The translations under genes were made by a program, and so were the position numbers. Positions 58,540 to 64,000 of a stretch of 64,000 bases of DNA are shown here, piece after piece; the stretch's first letter is position 1; every line of letters begins with the position of its first letter. Source of the DNA: Ahaetulla prasina. Its lineage: Eukaryota; Chordata; Lepidosauria; Squamata; Colubridae. The stretch lies in assembly GCF_028640845.1 (NCBI RefSeq), contig NC_080546.1, positions 69,097,205 to 69,161,204 of the forward strand, read 5' to 3'. A model generated the notes under the pieces. That model made no database searches and was not told the DNA's origin. It worked only from the letters and a program-made list of their open reading frames with translations.

Positions 58540-61150
58540 CTCCACAAGAAAGTAATATTTTCAAAATGAGTATCTGCAGAAAGTCATGCTTATATCAAAG
58601 TGATATATGCATTATAATATCACAGTACAAATTATGCTCTTTGCACCCTTGCATCAGATGCTATGACATAAATGCAAAAGGGATGAAGTCTGCAAAGTGA
58701 TGAACAGTATTACATCAATATTTGATCATGGGTCCCCAAACTCTTCAGCTAATTGATCCTTCATTAAATTTTAGATTCTTCATTGACCCTAAATGTTTAT
58801 TAAATGAAAATAATGTAATAAATCTACTTAAATAATGCTACGAATATTAGCAAGAGACAAAGCTGCTCTCACTGGTAGATATCCAACCTAGGCAACAAAC
58901 TAGCCTGCTAGCCACTTCACATTCAGGACTAGGGACTCACATTCAGGACTAGGGACTCTTCAGAAATCCCAAAAGATTAAGTAAACCCAATCAACTCTCC
59001 ATCATTTATCGGCTACCTACTGACCTCCAGCCATTTTTTGATCTCTTGGGTAATCCTATCAGCATGGGGTTAATACTGATCATTTTGTGAAGTCCTGTTC
59101 CAAACTGTATTTTAAAACTTAGATACTAGTGTTCAGAGTACTTAGAGGAGAGAAAAATAATTTATATGTACATATTACCCTTTAGAAAGAATGATTAAAA
59201 CTTACAAGATTTTTTAGGGCTCAAAATCAATTCACTGTGCTCTGTAGCCCTTTGAAATATCAAACCGTTTTCAAATAAATACTTTAATAGATGGATTGCA
59301 CAAACAGAACTCTGATCAATCATCCAGTCCAATAAATCTTATCAGATTATTATCTGTGGACAAAAATGACATTTCAAGTAAACACCAAGTGGTATTAAGT
59401 TTATTACTTATTGAAAGTATATTTAATTACAGCAATAACCCTGAAGATTCAATTTATACAGACTTTTCTAACAATCAAGCAAGATATGATCACACTTGTC
59501 ATTTTTTAATCCCCAATTCATATAAATAGGCCAGGTTAAATAAGTTTTTATATTGAAAAAAAATCAGAGGAGGGATGGCATAAGTTCCATTCATCCCAAG
59601 CACTTTTCCTAGATATGGAAAGCAAACTTGCTTGGACAACGGATTTCACAGGTCAGCTCCATCCCTTGAATGTTAAAATTACATATAGTAATTGGAGGAA
59701 ACTTAATAAATATACCTTTTACTGCTCTGTGTTTTGTGCATTTCTTACAATGTATGGAGATTGAACATCTCTATATAAAAATGTCTATATTCATCACTTC
59801 AATTTCTAATCAAAATATAATCTAAAACATAGCTGAAAGGCTTTCATGAAAACACTGTATTGGAGAAGTTTTATAAATGCACTCTGCATCAGACACTAGA
59901 GAGCTTATCTGCTAAAAGTTAAGAATTTTGCAAAGAAGTAACAGTATTTTGCAAAAACCAATCTCTCTACAGATTAACAATTGCCAAATTGCTTTTCAGA
60001 TGCCTTAGAATGTAAATCAGCTACTTTAGCCTGATCATACATTGATCACCTATGACAATATTTTGTAATATAAAAACCATTTTCACAAGTGCTAGATGAA
60101 AGCTCAGAAGTTGCTTAAGTTTGGAAAGCAATCACTAATTTCAGCTGTCTTTAAAGTCATGATTCTGAAGATTAAAATATATGATGATGTTATGCAAATA
60201 TTTTAACAAAATATAATTACTAGCCCTGCTTTTAAGGGTTTTATTTCCCATTATTTTATATTCTGAGATAAAATTTGATCATACACTATCCTGAGATCCA
60301 AGATTAAAGATATAAAAATTCCATCTGTATTTGGTAAACTGAAATATATGCTTGCAAATAATAGAAACAATATAGTGGTTTCTTATTGTCATTACTTATT
60401 TAAAAGTAGCCTCTTTCATTCGGAGGCTGCCTGATTATAAAAATTCCTGTGTTTTTGCAAGTAGCCTGTACTTGAAGGCCTATTTTTGAAGCCTATGTGA
60501 AATAACTACTGATATGCATCCAGGTGTGCTATATTCTTTTCACCTCCGGTTGGACTAGATAAAAATGAGGATTGTAATCAAAAATATCTAGAGGCAGGAT
60601 TGGAGAAATTGCTTTAGAACTATGATCAGCTCTAGGAAAAATGTCAAGCCAATTCTCTTTAAATTGGACGTTCACATTTGATACTATAGTTTTGATACAG
60701 ATGGCTTTTGGTTTTATCTTGGTTTAATTATTTTGGTTATATTTTTGAATTTTTTAAAAAAGGAACAGAACGACATTCTAGTGTCTTCCAGTAGGAAGTA
60801 ATAAAATGATTATAACTGGCTATATCCACTGATTTTGCATTTGTACTTCCTCCATAAACATATATCCGCGATTTGTTTACTCCCGCCTGGCCCTCAAGCT
60901 CCCCACTATCACAAGAGTTCCCCCCTGCCTCAACGCGGAGAGTCGTTCCTTTCTATTTTCTCCTCGACTACTCCTAACAGTAGTTCATTTTCATTCCGAA
61001 GGTCGTTCTGTTTTTACCAACAAATTACTTAATGGACAATTTATTACTATTATTGGCTTAAGTATTTCGCTTAAATTAGCGCCCAGGGCCGAAAAAAAGG
61101 CACTTTTTACACTTCAGTGAATATTTCACAAGGACTATTTCTACTTTCTA
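58540..61150. other. AT-rich DNA between the RBM46 coding exons and the promoter-like block
   Basis: No gene or well-preserved repeat. Probably 5' intron of RBM46 if its first exon is near 61.2-61.5 kb. Confidence 0.4.
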
Positions 61151-61199
61151 TAACCACGCTCTTACTCCCCTCAAGCAAATCCTCATTTGAGGCGTCTTT

Positions 61200-61660
61200 A
61201 TATTGGCCCTTCTAAATGAAGAGACATGCCCTGCACGAAAGACTGGAAATACTGCAACGAAGGTCCCACCCAAGGGTTGGAAACTTAGCATCCACGATGA
61301 CAAGCGACACCTCCTCCTTCAAGCGCTTCCCCCGCAATACTCTCCGTTCCCTACAAACTAGCCTACCGCTCCTTCCCTGTAGAGGAAACAGCGGCTCGAC
61401 CCGCGCAACTTTCAGGCAGGCTCTTCCGAACTTGCGCGGGCTTTTTTTTTTTTTTTATTGCTTCTGCTTTATAGGATTGACAGCACCTCTAACCAATTGG
61501 GAATAAACTAGTGGTGTGGCACTAAGCGAGGTGGGAAGATTCTCTTTCCCACTTGGGTTTCAAAGTGTGGGAGAGGATGGGGCGGAGTTGAAATTGGAGA
61601 TTCGTTAGTGGGAAGGGCGGGGGAGAAGAGAGAATGTGGGCGGTGGTAACGTTTATTCCA
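61200..61660 (-). promoter_or_regulatory. Candidate RBM46 promoter / CpG-rich block
   Basis: Locally GC- and CpG-richer than its surroundings. It has GC boxes GGGGCGG (about 61579), GGGCGGGGG (about 61614) and GGGCGG (about 61638), an inverted CCAAT box (CCAATTGGG, 61493), and CGCGCAACT / TTGCGCGGG around 61400-61440. It lies about 5 kb upstream of the RBM46 ATG, on the correct side for a minus-strand gene whose first coding exon lacks a leader. The assignment is inferred from position and composition. Confidence 0.45.
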
Positions 61661-61679
61661 ACGGACAAGAAAACTTTGG

Positions 61680-62135
61680 GCTACGAGTGTCAGTGCGTTA
61701 CTGCGTATAGTCTATAATTGCAAAGTAATTGACAATTTATAACAAATTAGACCCACGATCAGGCAACCTATTCCCTTAGACAGGCGAAACCAAAACATCA
61801 CCTTGCCACTACTTTTATCTGCCTCTCAGTAGCTGGGTAAAGCTTTACATTTAAACAACGTAATTTGCTTTGACGATTTTTTTTCTGTCATGCGTCTGTG
61901 ATACCGATTTCACATTTGTCCTTAGTCCAAGGCAGAGTCTTTAGTTGTTCTTAACAGTACTGATATTATTTCCCTTTTATTGTGACAACATGCAGTCTAT
62001 GTTGCTAGTTATTTGAATATTCATCATGCAAGTAGAATGAACTGAATTGTAGACAAACATTAGGGAAAAGTTCAGCCCAATTGTTTTGATGTCAGCTCTC
62101 TGAAATAGACCAGATTAGGAAACCCATTATGAATG
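61680..62135. other. No recognised feature
   Basis: AT-leaning sequence with no ORF family or repeat seen. Confidence 0.4.
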
Positions 62136-62140
62136 CTAAT

Positions 62141-62539
62141 ACAGGTAGTCCTTAACTTACAACAGGTTGCTTATTGACTGTTTAATGTTGTGATGGACCT
62201 ATGTAGAAGCTACTTATAACCTGGATTTGAAGTTCTGATGGTCAGCCCCCCCCTGCAGTCATGTGACTGAACTTCAGGTGCTCAGCAACTGGGCCACATT
62301 TAATAGCCATTTGCAATGCCCCATGGTCATGTGACTTTTATAGCATTTACTTCCAGTTTTCAGCAAAACCACGCCAAGAGCAAACTATTGATTTGCTTAA
62401 CGACCACATTGGCTGCTTTAAGATTGTTGTATTTGGTTAAAAATCACCACAAAAAAGATTGTAATTTTTTTTACAACTGTCACAACTTACAATAATGATA
62501 GGCAAGGCTCCATTACAGTTTTAAATCAAGGACTACTTG
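62141..62539 (+). mobile_element. TAGTCCTCAA-family repeat, copy 3
   Basis: Starts ACAGGTAGTCCTTAACTTAC and ends AATCAAGGACTACTTGA (inverted). The interior has CAGTCATGTGACTGAACTTC and CATGGTCATGTGACTTTTAT in the family order. Confidence 0.6.
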
Positions 62540-62914
62540 ACTACTTTTATTACAGAGTTACAATAACAGAATCTTGCAAGTCTCAACCATGCCTCCTCTA
62601 TCTTCAAGAAAATCAGGGAGAGTCAAATCTTGGACTCAAATTTCTTTTATCTGACCCTTGTTTTTGTTGCAGCTATTCCTTTTGTTCCTCAAGGATACTG
62701 TTACAGCTGATTACATCTATTTAGGATTAACATAACAAGAAAGGTATCGCTCCAAAATAGCACTTGCCTTAGCAATGTCATCATTCAGACTTGCAAGAAA
62801 GAGCATCAGTCTTGCCTATTCTGTGAGCAAGGGACATAAATAACGCATTAGTATAGTGACCAGATTTTAACATTGGTAAAGTGGGACACCATTGACGGGG
62901 GGGGAGGGCAGGGG

Positions 62915-63045
62915 GGTTCTAATTTTTTTACTACCGGTTCTGTGGGTGTGGCTTGTTTGGTGGGTGTGGCTTGGTGGTCATGTGACTGGGTGGGTGTGGC
63001 CAACTTGATGTCACTCACGTCAAAGGTTAGGGTGCCTGGCCTCTC
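62915..63045. repeat. Fragment of the hAT family of 24814-25064
   Basis: TTTTTTTACTACCGGTTCTG and repeated GGTGGGTGTGGCTT are the inverse of the right part of that element. The continuation GACTGGGTGGGTGTGGCCAA also resembles 14310-14330. Confidence 0.6.
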
Positions 63046-63057
63046 CTCGCCTCAATT

Positions 63058-63545
63058 TGTATCCATCCATCCATCCATCCATCTTCTATCTGTCTGTGTC
63101 TGTGTCTGTCTGTCTATCTATCTATCTGTTTGTCTATCTATCTATCTATCTATCTATCTAATGTCTGTCTATCAATCATCTATCTATCTATCCATCCATC
63201 ATCTATCTTTCTATCTTTCTATCTATTATCTATTATCTATCATCTAGCTATCTTTCTATCTTTCTATCTTTCTATTATCTATCTATCTATCTTGCTATCT
63301 ATCTATCTTTCTATCTATCGTATATCTGCCTAACAATCATCTATCTATCTCTCTTTCTATCCTATCCATCCATCTTCTTTGTCTGTCTCTGTCTATCTAT
63401 CTTTCTATCATCTATCTATCCATCCATCTCTGTCTGTCTGTCTGTCTGTCTCTAATCTGTCAAATTTGTCATCTGTCAATCTTATCATCTGTCAGTATCT
63501 GTCTGTCAGTCAGTCTGTCAGTCTGTCTACCAATCCTTCCTTCCT
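63058..63545. repeat. Compound tetranucleotide microsatellite
   Basis: About 490 bp of CATC, TCTA, TTTC, TGTC and TTCC units in changing order. ORFs across it are Ser/Ile/Tyr/Leu artefacts. Confidence 0.95.
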
Positions 63546-63549
63546 TACA

Positions 63550-64000
63550 GCAGCGCCCAGTTCTCCCCACCCCACCCCGCCCCGCCCCACAAAACGCAAA
63601 GTCAGCGCCCTTCCTTGTTCCACAAGTTGACAATGACTAAAAAACAAAACAAAACCCAAGAACATGCTGACGTTGTTGCAGTCTAATAAACTTTTCGCGG
63701 CTTTGCCTCCCTTCCCTTCTACAGCGCAGTGATCAAAGGCGGCGTAAGACAAGCGCGGCCACCCTCAACCCCCCCCCCAAAAAAGATCTCTCTCTCCATT
63801 TGCTCAGAGTGAGACGCTGCCTCCCTTCTGCCGGCTCCTTCCTCTTGCAAGAGGAGGACTCTCCAGGTTGCCCTCCTCCCTCCATCCCTCCATCCCTCAG
63901 AGCCCTCTTCCCTTGGCTCCCGGCTGCTTCCTCGAGGAAGGCGCCTTTTCCCTGGGCAGAGTTGGCTTTGCAGAGCCGGCCTCCGGGCGAGCTCTCCAGA
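63550..64000. other. CpG-rich block at the window edge
   Basis: Contains CCCCGCCCCGCCCCAC (GC boxes, about 63574-63590) and several CpG clusters to the end. It could be a promoter-proximal CpG island of a neighbouring gene or a GC-rich repeat; no coding sequence is visible within the window. Confidence 0.35.

Noticed and set aside
63058..63333. Ser/Ile/Tyr/Leu-rich ORFs
   Set aside because: Translation of the tetranucleotide microsatellite.

Overview
The window reads as a squamate reptile genome, most likely a snake. Two single-copy vertebrate genes sit in about 64 kb that is otherwise dense with transposable elements typical of squamates: a 3.2-kb BovB (RTE) LINE, CR1 copies (one ending in a tandem ATTCT microsatellite, a habit known from snake CR1/L3 elements), L2, L1 and R4/Dong-like LINEs, a tRNA-derived SINE family, a Ty3/Gypsy element, many short hAT-type elements, and a 4-kb pogo/Tigger-like transposon. 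The assignment rests on repeat content and gene similarity judged by eye; no database was searched.

Genes. LRAT (lecithin retinol acyltransferase) is on the + strand, with two coding exons (3021-3569 and 5972-6124) giving 233 residues and all catalytic residues present. RBM46 is on the - strand, with four coding exons (56120-55970, 54793-54326, 51580-50798, 43675-43476) that join in phase to 533 codons with three RRMs and a C-terminal dsRBD-like region. The two genes are convergent, about 37 kb apart. A GC-box-rich block at 61.2-61.7 kb is the best candidate for the RBM46 promoter.

Layout. 1-6.7 kb: LRAT and flanks. 6.7-13.2 kb: mostly unassigned AT-rich DNA with short repeats. 13.2-16.1 kb: two hAT elements and a solo LTR. 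17.36-21.36 kb: the Tigger-like transposon, holding a transposase remnant, a large ATT/ATC microsatellite and a GC-rich array of nested palindromes. 21.7-25.1 kb: hAT elements and CR1 copies. 25.1-28.3 kb: BovB. 28.4-29.8 kb: CR1 and an LTR-like block. 29.8-34.7 kb: a minus-strand L1 split by an L2 fragment and by an ORF1-only L1-like insertion with a perfect 11-bp target duplication. 34.7-35.2 kb: R4/Dong-like LINE end abutting a TAA repeat. 36.2-41.8 kb: Gypsy with nested L2 and SINE. 41.8-42.8 kb: another LINE RT fragment. 43.5-61.7 kb: RBM46 with repeats in its introns. 62.1-64 kb: a short repeat, a long tetranucleotide tract and the start of a CpG-rich block.

The two genes belong to unrelated pathways (retinoid storage/visual cycle and germ-cell RNA regulation). 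Their proximity looks like conserved synteny, not functional coupling. The most unusual structures are the palindromic array inside the Tigger-like element and the ORF1-only L1-like element. No CRISPR, operon or prokaryotic feature is present.
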